A stretch of DNA of 38,907 nt from contig NZ_LGDG01000267.1 in assembly GCF_001279775.1 (NCBI RefSeq), forward strand, positions 1-38,907, written 5' to 3'. Of this stretch, positions 30,847-38,907 are shown piece by piece. The stretch is from Streptomyces sp. MMG1533. Lineage in GTDB: Bacteria; Actinomycetota; Actinomycetes; Streptomycetales; Streptomycetaceae. The translations under genes and the position numbers were made by a program. Position 1 is the stretch's first letter; every line of letters begins with the position of its first letter. The notes under the pieces are model-generated. The model did not search any database. It worked only from the letters and a program-made list of their open reading frames with translations, and was not told the origin of the DNA.

Positions 30847-31968
30847 CTACGCCGACCCGATGACCGGCTCCGTCCAGTCGAGGTCCGCCCAGCGGCCGGG
30901 GTCGTCCGGATCGGGAAGGCCGCGGCGGTACGCCGGATCCTGTTGCTGCCGGTGGCGGACACTCGCGTGGAACACCGCGTCCTCGGGTACGGCACGCAAC
31001 CGCCTGCCCACGAGGAACCAGGCCGGGCCGTTCCGGTGGACGGGGGCCTCGGCGAAATTCTTGGTCAGCGTCGTCGCCTCGGCGTACGCGTCGGGCCGGA
31101 GGTCCAGGTCGCGGCAGACGCCGTCGACGATCCACTTGAGGGTGACGGTGGAGAGCAGGGGTTCGCCCTTCGCGTGGTCGAACGTGCCGCCGACGTCGGA
31201 GTGCACCCCGGCGAACCAGACCTCCTCGAGCGTGTCCCGGACCGGCTGCGGCCGGGGTTTGACGAGGTACTCGCGGTAGGGGCGGCGTCTCTCGTCGAGG
31301 GACACGGCGTGCCGGATGCGGGCGGCGTTGGGCAGGGACCGGGTGTAGGGCCACTGCAGATTGCCCAGGCGGAGGATGCCGGCCGCCTTCACGGTGTCCC
31401 AGAGCCCCAGGTAGGCGACCGGCACGGCGTAGCGCGAGACCTGCTTCGGGTCGTTGCGCTTGACCGTCTCCCACAGCGGGTCCGTGTGGGTGTGCCGGCA
31501 GAAGGCGCGCGAGAAGCGTGAGACCTCCTGCTGGCTCCGGTCGATGTCCTGGTTGAAGGCGTACTTCGCCACGGCGTAGGGGACGAGGTTCTCCGCCCCG
31601 GGGCGCATGAGCCCCGGCTTGTTGAGCATCCCGACGAGCGCGCGGGCCGTGTAGGCGCCGCGGCTGAATCCGAAGACGTACACGGAGTCGCCCGGCTCCC
31701 AGTGCCGCATCAGGTACGTGTAGGCCTCGGCGAGGTTGGTCCTGAGTCCCGTCCCGAAGGCGAGGCCACCGAGCCGGGAGAGCCGGTGGCCGAGGGGACC
31801 GCGCGCGGTGGCCGACGACATGGTGCCGACCCCGGCGTCGTAGTAGAGAAGCTGGCTCGAGGGGTCGTCGGTCCTCAGCATCTCGTACAGCTTGACCACG
31901 TTGGTCGGGTTCCGGGCGCCGACCTGGTTGCCCGATCCGTCGAGGCAGATGACGATCTTGCGCGGCAT
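30847..31968 (-). CDS. DUF2235-type alpha/beta hydrolase (Tle1-like phospholipase fold)
   Basis: A 373-residue protein. It begins RKIVICLDGSGNQVGARNPTNVVKLYEML, the DUF2235 entry strand and Asn-rich loop, and has the nucleophile elbow GFSRGAYTARALVGML and the acid-histidine region EEVWFAGVHSDVGG. Other DUF2235 members include type VI secretion phospholipases (Tle1) and cytosolic hydrolases. No signal peptide is visible. It follows the 288-residue partner gene by nine bases, and its ribosome site GAGGTG overlaps that gene's stop, so the two are coupled. It may act on phospholipids or esters; toxin-like use is possible but not shown. Confidence 0.85.
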   Translation of the reverse strand: MPRKIVICLDGSGNQVGARNPTNVVKLYEMLRTDDPSSQLLYYDAGVGTMSSATARGPLGHRLSRLGGLAFGTGLRTNLAEAYTYLMRHWEPGDSVYVFGFSRGAYTARALVGMLNKPGLMRPGAENLVPYAVAKYAFNQDIDRSQQEVSRFSRAFCRHTHTDPLWETVKRNDPKQVSRYAVPVAYLGLWDTVKAAGILRLGNLQWPYTRSLPNAARIRHAVSLDERRRPYREYLVKPRPQPVRDTLEEVWFAGVHSDVGGTFDHAKGEPLLSTVTLKWIVDGVCRDLDLRPDAYAEATTLTKNFAEAPVHRNGPAWFLVGRRLRAVPEDAVFHASVRHRQQQDPAYRRGLPDPDDPGRWADLDWTEPVIGSA

Positions 31969-31977
31969 GATCGCACC

Positions 31978-32844
31978 TCACCTACCCGACGGGCGGGTGG
32001 ACGCGGAGCGCGCACCGGGACGTATCTGCTGCTCGAACGCCGCCAGGGCCACGGGGCTGTCCGGCGGGGCGACCGCCATCATGCGGCGCCGCTGCGCCTC
32101 CGCCAGGATGTCCCCGGCCGGCGTGCCGTGCCGGGCGTGGACGATGCGCACATGGCCGTCGCCCGAGCCCCGGCGGTCCACCGGAGCGACGCCCGCGTGG
32201 GTTCCGTCGGGCAGGGTGACCCACAGCTGGAAGTCGTCGAACTTGAAGAAGTCCGCGGACTTGGTCGGCCACGGGTAGTGGTGTTCGCCGGCCGCCTTGG
32301 GCAGGACCCCCGAGTGGTGGGGGTTGCTCATCGGCACGCACGCGTTGAAGAGCGAGTCGGTCCAGGCCTCGACGCCGTCGGCATCCGTGACGGGGGTGCT
32401 CAGGAGGTCACGGGCGCGCTTGTAGCCGAGGGCGTCCAGGGCCGGAAGCGTGAACGGGAAAGCGGCCACGAGCTCGGCGGCCTCCTGCCGGAGCCGGTCG
32501 ACCTTCTCGGGGTCGGCGCAGAACTGCATGCTCCACTCGATGCCGACCCGTGCCCGGTACATCCGCCAGCCGCTCCCCGTCATGACCCAGAGGCTGCCGC
32601 CGTGGTGCATCTCCCAGGGCCCCGGCCCGTACGGCGGCTCGGCCCCGTCCGTGCCGAGCTCCTGGAGGATCCTCTTGGCCACCTTCTTGGCGGCGCGGAA
32701 GTGAGCGGACTCTGAGCGTTCCGGATGCTTGACGATGCGTATCTCCCAGGGACGGGTCTCCCCATGGGTGTGATCCACATCGAGGACAGCACCCGCCCCC
32801 CGCCCTGCAGCCCCCGGAACAGACACGGAACCGGCGTCAGCCAT
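31978..32844 (-). CDS. Hypothetical protein paired with the DUF2235 hydrolase
   Basis: A 288-residue soluble protein that I do not recognise. The ATG at 32844 has GAGGAGG six bases upstream, which settles the start even though the frame stays open to 33078. Residues 30-70 are basic and helical (EIRIVKHPERSESAHFRAAKKVAKRIL). The middle is rich in Trp and His (GPWEMHHGGSLWVMTGSGWRMYRARVGIEW). A later region has HHYPWPTKSADFFKFDDFQLWVTL. The C-terminal tail is Arg/Ser/Pro-rich. No catalytic signature or membrane segment is evident. Co-transcription with the hydrolase suggests an accessory, immunity or substrate-delivery role (inference only). Confidence 0.65.
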   Translation of the reverse strand: MADAGSVSVPGAAGRGAGAVLDVDHTHGETRPWEIRIVKHPERSESAHFRAAKKVAKRILQELGTDGAEPPYGPGPWEMHHGGSLWVMTGSGWRMYRARVGIEWSMQFCADPEKVDRLRQEAAELVAAFPFTLPALDALGYKRARDLLSTPVTDADGVEAWTDSLFNACVPMSNPHHSGVLPKAAGEHHYPWPTKSADFFKFDDFQLWVTLPDGTHAGVAPVDRRGSGDGHVRIVHARHGTPAGDILAEAQRRRMMAVAPPDSPVALAAFEQQIRPGARSASTRPSGR

Positions 32845-33117
32845 GGCCGACCTCCTCTGGTCGGCGGCCTCGCACGCCACGCCGCGCCCGAGCGCCGCTA
32901 CCTCCATCGTGCGGCGCCGACCCGACGACGTCGACTTATCGAGATTCCTCCGGCTCGTGGCAGCGTCCTGCCCGTCGGTCCTGGTCCTGGCCCTGGTCCC
33001 GGCCCTGGCGCCGGCCCGGGACGGACTCGTCCGAACACGCGCCGGCCGCCTCCGGCCGGGTCCCCCGCCAACGGCCACCGCGGCGGTCGAGGGTCGGTGC
33101 CCGGAGGCCGCCGGTCG
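32845..33117. other. Non-coding spacer with degenerate CCTGG-rich repeats
   Basis: A 273-bp gap upstream of the 288-residue gene and downstream of the receptor gene. It should contain the minus-strand promoter of the hydrolase pair, but I see no convincing boxes. Around 32978-33015 imperfect six-base repeats of the type CCTGGT/CCTGGC occur. Nothing in it looks coding. Confidence 0.5.
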
Positions 33118-36024
33118 TCACGGGGACGTCGGTCGGTCGAGGCTGCAACCGACAAGGTCCAGAGGCGTGGAATCCCCGGCCGGACGACCGCACAGCCGCC
33201 TCGTCGTGGACTCACCGGTCGCCGTGAACGTCGCCTTCCGCAGCACGATGCCATGGCCGTCGTGCCCGGCGTACAGCCCCGCCTTGGTGAAGTCGATGCG
33301 CCCCGTGGCCATGTCGGGGAGGTTCACGGCCCGAAGGTTCACCCAGGTCCCGGCACGGTCGTGCAGCCGGCCCTTGAGGGTCGCGGCCCGGTACATGGCC
33401 CGGGTGGCGTCGTAGGCGAGAGCGGCCTGCCCACTGGAGAAGGACTGGTTCTCGGGCCCGACCGTGCCACGCAGCCCCAGCCGGTCCTTCGCGAGGCGGT
33501 AGAAGGACGTCTTCCCTGCGGCCTTCTCCAGATCGGCGAGGGCGGCGTAGTACAGCGTCACCCGGGCGGCGTTGCCGTCCCAGCCGTCGCCGAAGTCCGC
33601 CTTGGCCAGGTCGTCACCGCCGAGGACGGACAGTTCCTCCTCCAGACAGCCCGATTCCTGGAAGTCGAACAGCAGGTCGTCGAGTTCGTCGACCCGTCCC
33701 GCGAAGTAGACCACCGAGGGTGCCTTGCCCGCGGCGCAGATGTCGTCGGCGCTCGTCGTCAACTTCGGTTTGCCGTGGTCGAGTTCGTAGAAGGCGCGGC
33801 GTACCGAGAACTTCTTCTCCACCAGTGTGCTGTACGCGTACCTCGCCTGTTCCCTGGTGTATCGGTCGGGCTCCGCGGTGTTGCGGGCCAGGACGAGTGC
33901 CCGAGGTGCGGCGCCGCCGTCTCCGCGCAGTTGCTCGGCCACCAGCCCCAGCTGACGGACCTGCCACTCGTCGGTTGCGGCGAGGCTGAACCAGTTCGAG
34001 AAGCGCCGGGCCAGATAGCCGGCGGAGTTGGTACCGGAGACGACAGGCAGCTTGGCCTTCTCCAGGGTCTCGGTCACCTTCGTGCTGGACTCCAGATCGC
34101 GCCCCAGGCCGACGACCCCCACCACGGAGGGGTCGTTCGCAGCGTAGTCCGCGATCAGTTCGGCCATCTGCTGCTGGTGTTCCATGTCTGCGCCGCCGTT
34201 GGCGACGAGGACCTGGAGGAACTGGTACCGCTTGTCGTTCACGGTGGCCTGGGCGGTGTAGATGCCGGCCAGTTCCTCGATGCCCTTCACCCGGGACATG
34301 CTGTCGCCCGGCCCGTTGCTCAACGGGCCCGCGTACACCACGGTGACGTACTTGCCGGGGTGGGCACGCGCCTCCTCGTTCTCCTCATGGATCTTCTTCT
34401 CCAACCACTCCAGTGAGCGGGGGCGGGCGGCTTCGGCGTGCTTCGCGGCCGTCGCCGAGCCGTCGAGCGCCGAGAAGCGGACGCCGTCGGTCGCGATACC
34501 GATGCACTGCCCCTGGATCCGCTTGAGGTAATGGTTCGCGCTCATCAGTCCCGTCGCGCAGTAGGTGTCGTTCAGCCTGGCCTGGGAGATGAGCCCCGTG
34601 GTGAGAACGACCGCCAGCACCGCCACCAGGGTGTGGGCGGACCACAGCACACGGGCCGTCGTCAGTCGGCCGCCGGACCTGACGCACTGCCGTTCCTGAC
34701 CGCGTTCCAGAGGCTCCAGCTGATCGGCGGGGAGCGGGATCTTCAGCACCCAGGGCAGCGCCTGCTCATGACTGGGTGACTGGCCGGAGCGAAGGTTCCC
34801 GGCCCACTCCTCGTACCAACGGCTGAGCCGGCTTCCCAGCCGCTCCGCCGGTTCCCACTCCGGCCGGGCGTCGCGGACGACACAGTGCTCCAGGCGGACC
34901 ACGTCGGCGACGGCGACGGACGCCACGACAAGCAGCGGGTCGATCTCACTGCGCCTGCTGCGGACATCGCTGAACGCCTTGACCAGCGCGATACCACCGT
35001 TGTCGTCGTTCACCGACCCCAGGAACAGCATCGGTGGCCGGGACCGTTTGAAACCGCGCAGATCCCAGCTCCAGCGCCGGTGGTTGTCCCGCAGGTCTTC
35101 GAAGAGTGCCAGGACGTACAGCTGGAGCGGGAACTCGCCCCCCTCGCGCAGCACCTCCGCCACGTCGTGAGCGCGTGAGGCGATGGCCTTCCAGGAACGC
35201 ACGGGGCGGAGCGGGTGCGCGTCGGACGGTCCCCGGCGAGCCGCCGCCCTGAGGAACGTGGTGGTCAGGAACCACCGGCTTTCCCGCCGCAGCCACAGAA
35301 AGAGCGGGGCCCGGCCCGGCATCTGGTGGAGGACGAGCAGCAGCGCCATCAGGCTGAGGCCCGCCACGAGGACGACGTAGGGTTCCGGCCGCGTCAAGAG
35401 GGCGGTGAAGGCGCCCAGTAGGCCGGTGGAGACGAACTGCTGCATGCCGGGCAGAGCGAGGCGGGTACGGCGGCCCACAGGCGTGCCGGGGCGCCAGCGC
35501 TGCCCGGCAAGCACCCGCAGCAACTGCTCCTGCGTCCTGGCGCGGGCAGCGGAGTTCCGGCGTCCGGCCGCCGCACCGGCGGAGTCGGGCGGCGACCAGT
35601 GCTCCTGCATCTCCGGGGCGTCGGCGGCGTCATGGATGGCCCGCACAAGATTGAGCCGCGGGAAGGAATAGGACCGATAGCAGGACGAGCTGTCACCCCA
35701 ACGCTTCGGATCGGCGAGATACCGGACGAGCCGGACGGCCCGCGCCGTGGGGCCGTCGCCTTCGGGCACCTCGCCGTCAAGCGCGTGCACGCAACGTGAG
35801 CCGTGGCGCTTCTGCCTGTCGTACAGCTCGTCGACAAGCTGTACGACGCTGTGGTCGTCGCTGTCCTGTTCGGCGTGGAGCACCACCACGGGCATGGGCG
35901 GATCACTTGCACGGAAGTCCTGAACCAGGGTTTCGAGTTGCTGCTGCAGATCGATACCGGCCGGTGTGGACATGCCACGGTGACCATCCGTGCACGGTGC
36001 CGGGTTCCCGTTGGTGCCGGACAT
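33118..36024 (-). CDS. Large membrane receptor: degenerate NTPase-like N-terminus plus periplasmic-binding-protein domain
   Basis: A 968-residue protein; ATG 36024 has AAGGGG eight bases upstream. Residues 40-140 begin with a strand-loop-helix (PMPVVVLHAEQDSDDHSVVQLVDELYDRQ) placed like a P-loop NTPase but with no GxxxxGKS. Two hydrophobic segments lie at about 195-235 and another at about 458-481 (VLWSAHTLVAVLAVVLTTGL). Residues 555-968 are a type 1 periplasmic-binding fold as in branched-chain amino acid receptors (KYVTVVYAGPLSNG, NDPSVVGVVGLGRDLESS, KLPVVSGTNSAGYLARRFSNWF, PSVVYFAGRVDELDDLL, SSGQAALAYDATRAMYRAA). The binding domain should face outside. No ABC transporter subunits are nearby, so signalling rather than transport is likely. 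A similar multi-domain family occurs across Streptomyces. Confidence 0.75.
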   Translation of the reverse strand: MSGTNGNPAPCTDGHRGMSTPAGIDLQQQLETLVQDFRASDPPMPVVVLHAEQDSDDHSVVQLVDELYDRQKRHGSRCVHALDGEVPEGDGPTARAVRLVRYLADPKRWGDSSSCYRSYSFPRLNLVRAIHDAADAPEMQEHWSPPDSAGAAAGRRNSAARARTQEQLLRVLAGQRWRPGTPVGRRTRLALPGMQQFVSTGLLGAFTALLTRPEPYVVLVAGLSLMALLLVLHQMPGRAPLFLWLRRESRWFLTTTFLRAAARRGPSDAHPLRPVRSWKAIASRAHDVAEVLREGGEFPLQLYVLALFEDLRDNHRRWSWDLRGFKRSRPPMLFLGSVNDDNGGIALVKAFSDVRSRRSEIDPLLVVASVAVADVVRLEHCVVRDARPEWEPAERLGSRLSRWYEEWAGNLRSGQSPSHEQALPWVLKIPLPADQLEPLERGQERQCVRSGGRLTTARVLWSAHTLVAVLAVVLTTGLISQARLNDTYCATGLMSANHYLKRIQGQCIGIATDGVRFSALDGSATAAKHAEAARPRSLEWLEKKIHEENEEARAHPGKYVTVVYAGPLSNGPGDSMSRVKGIEELAGIYTAQATVNDKRYQFLQVLVANGGADMEHQQQMAELIADYAANDPSVVGVVGLGRDLESSTKVTETLEKAKLPVVSGTNSAGYLARRFSNWFSLAATDEWQVRQLGLVAEQLRGDGGAAPRALVLARNTAEPDRYTREQARYAYSTLVEKKFSVRRAFYELDHGKPKLTTSADDICAAGKAPSVVYFAGRVDELDDLLFDFQESGCLEEELSVLGGDDLAKADFGDGWDGNAARVTLYYAALADLEKAAGKTSFYRLAKDRLGLRGTVGPENQSFSSGQAALAYDATRAMYRAATLKGRLHDRAGTWVNLRAVNLPDMATGRIDFTKAGLYAGHDGHGIVLRKATFTATGESTTRRLCGRPAGDSTPLDLVGCSLDRPTSP

Positions 36025-36527
36025 CGCAATACCCCTTCGTCGGTGGTGAGTCGCGACGCTAGCGACGACGAGGCGGGCGCACGGGCACTGCCGAAATCCA
36101 CGCTCGTAAGGGTGAATGGCCCGCTCCGTGCAGGTGGACGGCATGAGCATCATCGAGTCGCGAGGAGAAGCCGGTGGTTCCGCCACAGCATGGGTGCGGC
36201 TCCTGCCGCGCGAGCCGGCCTGGATGAGATGAGTTCGGCAGCCCTCTGTTCGGCGGCGGCAAGCCGCTGCGCGTTCTCGCGGGGCCGCCTGTCCGGACCC
36301 CCCGGGTGGTGGGGGCGCGAACAGTGCGCTGCGCCGTTCGTGTGAGATGTCCAATTGGCACTTGCCGCTGTCATCGTTGCAATGGATTACTGGAATGGAT
36401 CCAACCGGTGGGCTGCCCGTTCTCGCCGGGGGATGCGGCAGGCGGACTGCCCGCGGATTTCCCGGGAAATCCCGGGTGACGTACCGGCATACCGCGATGG
36501 GCACTCTCGGCGAGAAAATGGATCCGT

Positions 36528-36557
36528 TCAGCCGGTGCCGTTCGCGGCACCGGCTGA
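36528..36557. terminator. Perfect 13-bp stem with TTCG tetraloop
   Basis: TCAGCCGGTGCCG (36528-36540), loop TTCG, then CGGCACCGGCTGA (36545-36557). The stem has no mismatch. There is no T-run on either side, so it may be a rho-independent-like hairpin of the U-less type common in Streptomyces, or a processing site. No gene ends just upstream on either strand. Confidence 0.55.
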
Positions 36558-37182
36558 CGCATCTTCCCAGGCTATGACCGTGGAGAGGCGGCGGAGGTGT
36601 CGTTCGGCTCCGATGGTCGGGCAACTGCCGGGCAACCAGGATGAATTGAGGCATCCCCGCAATTTTCTCGGCACGCCTCACCGTGTGCAGTAAGGGTGGG
36701 AGAGTAGTCCCAGAGTGTTCCTCATGCGGTTACTTCGGAGTTCCCGCAACGGCCCGGGAATTCCGCAGAGTTGAAGCACTCGAAAGGCCCCTGAGGAACT
36801 GCGTAACGTGGGTTTCCATCCGCAGTCCCGCACACCAGCGGACCGAACAACCCTCGCATGCCGTAAGCGTTCGCCTCCCGAACTGGTGACGGAGCAGCCA
36901 GTTCAACCAGCGTCGCGATCCAGGGCGCTGACGCCCTGTCGGATCGAAATACAACCCGTCACCGTTTGCCGCCAGGATCGTTGGACATCAAATCGCTCCC
37001 GCAAACCCGAGTCTCCGACAGCCCTCGAACAGCCCCCGGAATCGGCTTGTTGTGCCAGGTGAACAGGGGTCGCGCCCAAGTGGCGCCGCCCCGGTGCGGA
37101 GTTGCTGGGGCTACTCCGTTCGGGTGATATGAGTTGACGGCCTCTTGTCACTCGATTGGGTCTGTGGGTCACTGAGAGTGTG

Positions 37183-37250
37183 AACCGGCGGGCTGCCCAT
37201 CCCGTGCCGGGGGAACGTTGAGACAGGCAGCCCTTGCCGGTTTTCTCCTT
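37183..37250 (+). terminator. Terminator or attenuator hairpin with T-rich tail
   Basis: The left arm AACCGGCGGGCTGCC (37183-37197) pairs with GGCAGCCC-TT-GCCGGTT (37226-37242), apart from a two-base bulge, over a 28-base loop. TTTTCTCCTT (37241-37250) follows. It lies 225 bases before the first IPT/TIG gene with no annotated gene upstream, so it may stop a small RNA or attenuate a leader. Confidence 0.55.
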
Positions 37251-37475
37251 GCCCAGGAGAGAAGGCACAAACTGCTGCGCCTCCTGCCGGCGTGCCGGGG
37301 CGGACATCTCTTCGTTCATCCTGGGCCCGGCCGTACTGACGGCGCCTGAAGGGGTCGGGAAGAGAGCAGGCCTATCCCTTGCCTGTGGCTCGCCCCCATG
37401 ACGCGGCAGCCGGTGGTCAGGTCCCCCCCCTTGCCGGTTCCTCGCATGTCCCCATCAATCAGCGAGGAGTACATC

Positions 37476-38222
37476 ATGCCCATCTCTCCGAATCAGGGTT
37501 CCACCGGCGGCGGGACGCTGGTGACCATCACGGGTACGAACCTGTCCAACACCAGCGCGGTGACCTTCGGCAGCAAGCCGGCCACGAGCATCACCAGCGT
37601 GTCGCCGACCCAGGTCACCGCCGTGTCCCCCTCGGGAACCGGCGCAGTCGGAGTGACCGTGACCACCCCCGGCGGGACCAGTAACCCGGTGTCGTTCTTC
37701 TACGTCGGCGCCCCGTTCAAGTCGTCCCTGGGAACGACCTCCGGAGCGCTGGCCGGCGGCAACACCATCACCATCAACGGCACCGGCCTGTCCACGGCCA
37801 CCAGCGTGTCCTTCGGCGGGGTGACCGCCACTCCGACGGTGAACTCCGACAGCTCGCTCAGCGTCACGGTTCCGGCGGGGGCGGCGGCCGGGCCGGTCGC
37901 GGTCAGCGTGACCACTGCGGGCGGCACCAACAACGGCCTGACCTACACCTACGTCGACGACCCGACGATCGGGACGGTCAGCCCCACCTCCGGTCCGACC
38001 TCGGGCGGCACGGCGGTGACCATCACCGGCACCAACCTCGACAGCACCGACTCGGTCACCTTCGGCGGCACGCCGGCACCGTTCTCGGTGATCAACGCGA
38101 CCACGCTGTCGGCGGTCACCCCGCCCGGCGCCGCCGGGGCGGCCGACGTGGTCGTGACCAACCCCGCTGGGTCCGACACCGCGGTCGGCGCGTTCACCTA
38201 CGTCACCGGCCCCGGCATCTGA
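37476..38222 (+). CDS. IPT/TIG-repeat protein without signal peptide
   Basis: A 248-residue protein built of three IPT/TIG immunoglobulin-like repeats of about 80 residues. Each has the signature SPxxGxxxGGTxVTITGTNL, an xVTFGG turn and a final TYV. Repeat starts are near residues 1, 84 and 166. The ATG at 37476 is six bases after GAGGAG. No signal peptide, membrane anchor or LPXTG precedes or follows the repeats, which is unusual for a domain normally found outside the cell. Compared with its paralogue downstream, the first strand (APVVSSV) is absent, so the first repeat is slightly truncated. It may be structural or adhesive; function unknown. Confidence 0.85.
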   Translation: MPISPNQGSTGGGTLVTITGTNLSNTSAVTFGSKPATSITSVSPTQVTAVSPSGTGAVGVTVTTPGGTSNPVSFFYVGAPFKSSLGTTSGALAGGNTITINGTGLSTATSVSFGGVTATPTVNSDSSLSVTVPAGAAAGPVAVSVTTAGGTNNGLTYTYVDDPTIGTVSPTSGPTSGGTAVTITGTNLDSTDSVTFGGTPAPFSVINATTLSAVTPPGAAGAADVVVTNPAGSDTAVGAFTYVTGPGI

Positions 38223-38232
38223 CCCCTCCGCC

Positions 38233-38297
38233 TGCCTTCGCGCAGCGAAGGCAATGAACCCCCGTCCGGGCGGCAGTCCCCCCTCCGCCCGGACGGG
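38233..38297 (+). terminator. Double hairpin terminator after the first IPT/TIG gene
   Basis: A nine-bp stem TGCCTTCGC-GCA-GCGAAGGCA (38233-38253) is followed by a perfect 13-bp stem, CCCGTCCGGGCGG (38261-38273) with CCGCCCGGACGGG (38285-38297). The tandem lies 11 bases after the stop at 38222 and probably separates the two paralogous genes into different transcripts. Confidence 0.75.
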
Positions 38298-38494
38298 CCC
38301 CAACCCTCGTTCAAAGGGCATAACGCCAGCCACCATGCGTAAGCCCTCCGCACGCGGCCTGAGCCCTGCCGTTCACGTGAGTGGATCGAATTCCTGCCGG
38401 CCCCCCCGGGCCGTCCACCAAGGCCGCTACCCGCTCCGCCGTCCTGTCACCAGGGCACCTGCACTTGTCCCGCCTTGTTTGAAGGAGTACAGCC

Positions 38495-38907
38495 ATGGCT
38501 GCCCCTGTGGTCTCTTCGGTCAGTCCCAACCAGGGATCGGCCGCCGGCGGTACCACCGTGACCGTGACCGGTACCAGCTTCGTCGGCACGACAGCCGTCC
38601 GGTTCGGCAGCAAAGCCGCAACGTCGTTCACCGTCAACAGCAACACGCAGATCACGGCGATCAGCCCGTCCGGCACCGGGACGGTGAACGTCACCGTCAC
38701 CACCAGCCAGGGCACCAGTACACAGCTGGCGACCTTCACCTACGTGACCACACCGGCTCCCTCCCTCTCGGGCCTGAGCCCCACCCAGGGGCCCCTCTCG
38801 GGAGGCATCACGGTCACACTGACCGGCACGAATCTCTCCGGCGCGACGGCAGTGGGCTTCGACGGCGTGGCCGCCACATCATTCACCGTCAACTCCGCCA
38901 CGCAGAT
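38495..38907 (+). CDS. Second IPT/TIG-repeat protein (runs off the window)
   Basis: The ATG at 38495 follows GAAGGAG by seven bases and the frame is open to the window end (137 codons). The product starts AAPVVSSVSPNQGSAAGGTT and contains one complete and one partial IPT/TIG repeat. It is a close paralogue of the upstream protein: both have FGSKxATS and SPSGTGxVxVTVTT at equal positions. Again there is no signal peptide. The 3' end and the total number of repeats lie outside the window. Confidence 0.85.
   Translation, partial: MAAPVVSSVSPNQGSAAGGTTVTVTGTSFVGTTAVRFGSKAATSFTVNSNTQITAISPSGTGTVNVTVTTSQGTSTQLATFTYVTTPAPSLSGLSPTQGPLSGGITVTLTGTNLSGATAVGFDGVAATSFTVNSATQ

Larger units (their letters stand above)
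36025..37475. other. 1.45-kb region without a convincing gene
   Basis: Open frames here (for example 36683-36889 on + and 36903-37319 on -) lack third-position GC bias, ribosome sites and recognisable domains. GC content drops compared with the flanks. The region contains two strong hairpins (36528-36557 and 37183-37242). A weak promoter-like pair TTGCTG/GATATG (37102-37131) lies on the + strand, pointing to a long structured leader for the IPT/TIG genes or to a small RNA. Confidence 0.6.

Noticed and set aside
36903..37319. 138-codon minus-strand frame in the gene-poor region
   Set aside because: No third-position GC bias, no ribosome site, crosses a strong terminator-like hairpin, and has no recognisable motif.

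Overview
The window is very GC-rich, has strong third-position GC bias, uses GTG starts freely and overlaps stops with starts (ATGA/GTGA). Several families are typical of Streptomyces: MatB with a carboxyltransferase, an Mbl-type actin, SAV_2336/CU044_2847 proteins, STAS/ANTAR regulators and MEDS-HATPase proteins. It reads as a Streptomyces chromosome. I saw no tRNA, rRNA or CRISPR array. The order matB, carboxyltransferase, protease/MoxR/giant protein, mbl looks like core chromosome. The stretch from about 20.5 kb onward looks more accessory, with gene remnants, an IS fragment and conflict-type genes.

Layout. (1) 1-3.9 kb: a tightly coupled + strand operon of a condensation-type acyltransferase (cut by the window edge), a SAM methyltransferase, a DMT-type membrane carrier, a Trm112-like mini-protein, an FkbM methyltransferase and an unknown protein. 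It is probably a small tailoring/export locus. A sugar-kinase remnant and an ATP-grasp enzyme follow. (2) 5.3-6.4 kb: a MerR regulator fused to a PP2C phosphatase, behind a textbook MerR promoter with a 19-bp spacer. (3) 6.4-11.6 kb: a malonate-utilisation locus made of a FadR/GntR repressor, a MatC-like permease, MatB and a fused carboxyltransferase. A pair of 20-bp inverted operators flanks the divergent promoter.

(4) 11.7-19.3 kb: a four-gene conflict-type operon of the vWA-MoxR-VMAP class. It holds a CU044_2847 small protein with a TTA codon at position 4, a trypsin-like protease with a VMAP-like tail, a MoxR AAA+ ATPase and a 1466-residue scaffold. The scaffold carries a vWA-like domain, a pseudokinase, a SARP-like winged helix and a degenerate HAD domain. 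(5) 19.5-20.5 kb: mbl, an actin homologue with an eroded ATP site. (6) 20.5-23 kb: a GAF-domain remnant, a TetR/FAD-monooxygenase divergent pair with two matching palindromic operators, and a truncated IS5-type transposase.

(7) 23-26.9 kb: the strongest candidate for something new. A complete HSP90 chaperone is fused in frame to a C-terminal nucleoside-deoxyribosyltransferase/TIR-like domain. It is translationally coupled to a helical-repeat protein and sits directly beside a transposase remnant. I infer an immune-type (abortive) system. (8) 26.9-29.1 kb: a partner-switching module (MEDS-HATPase kinase, STAS antagonist, divergent STAS-ANTAR protein) with a stress-sigma-type promoter. (9) 29.2-36 kb: an LLM flavin oxidoreductase with a probable leaderless mRNA, a small membrane protein, a DUF2235 hydrolase with a partner gene, and a large membrane receptor ending in a periplasmic-binding-protein domain. 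(10) 36-38.9 kb: 1.4 kb without a convincing gene but with two strong hairpins, then two tandem IPT/TIG-repeat proteins without signal peptides; the second runs off the window.

A recurring non-coding theme is short tandem arrays of 10-11 bp period, close to one helical turn, in three separate intergenic leaders: before matB, before the VMAP-type operon and before the LLM oxidoreductase.
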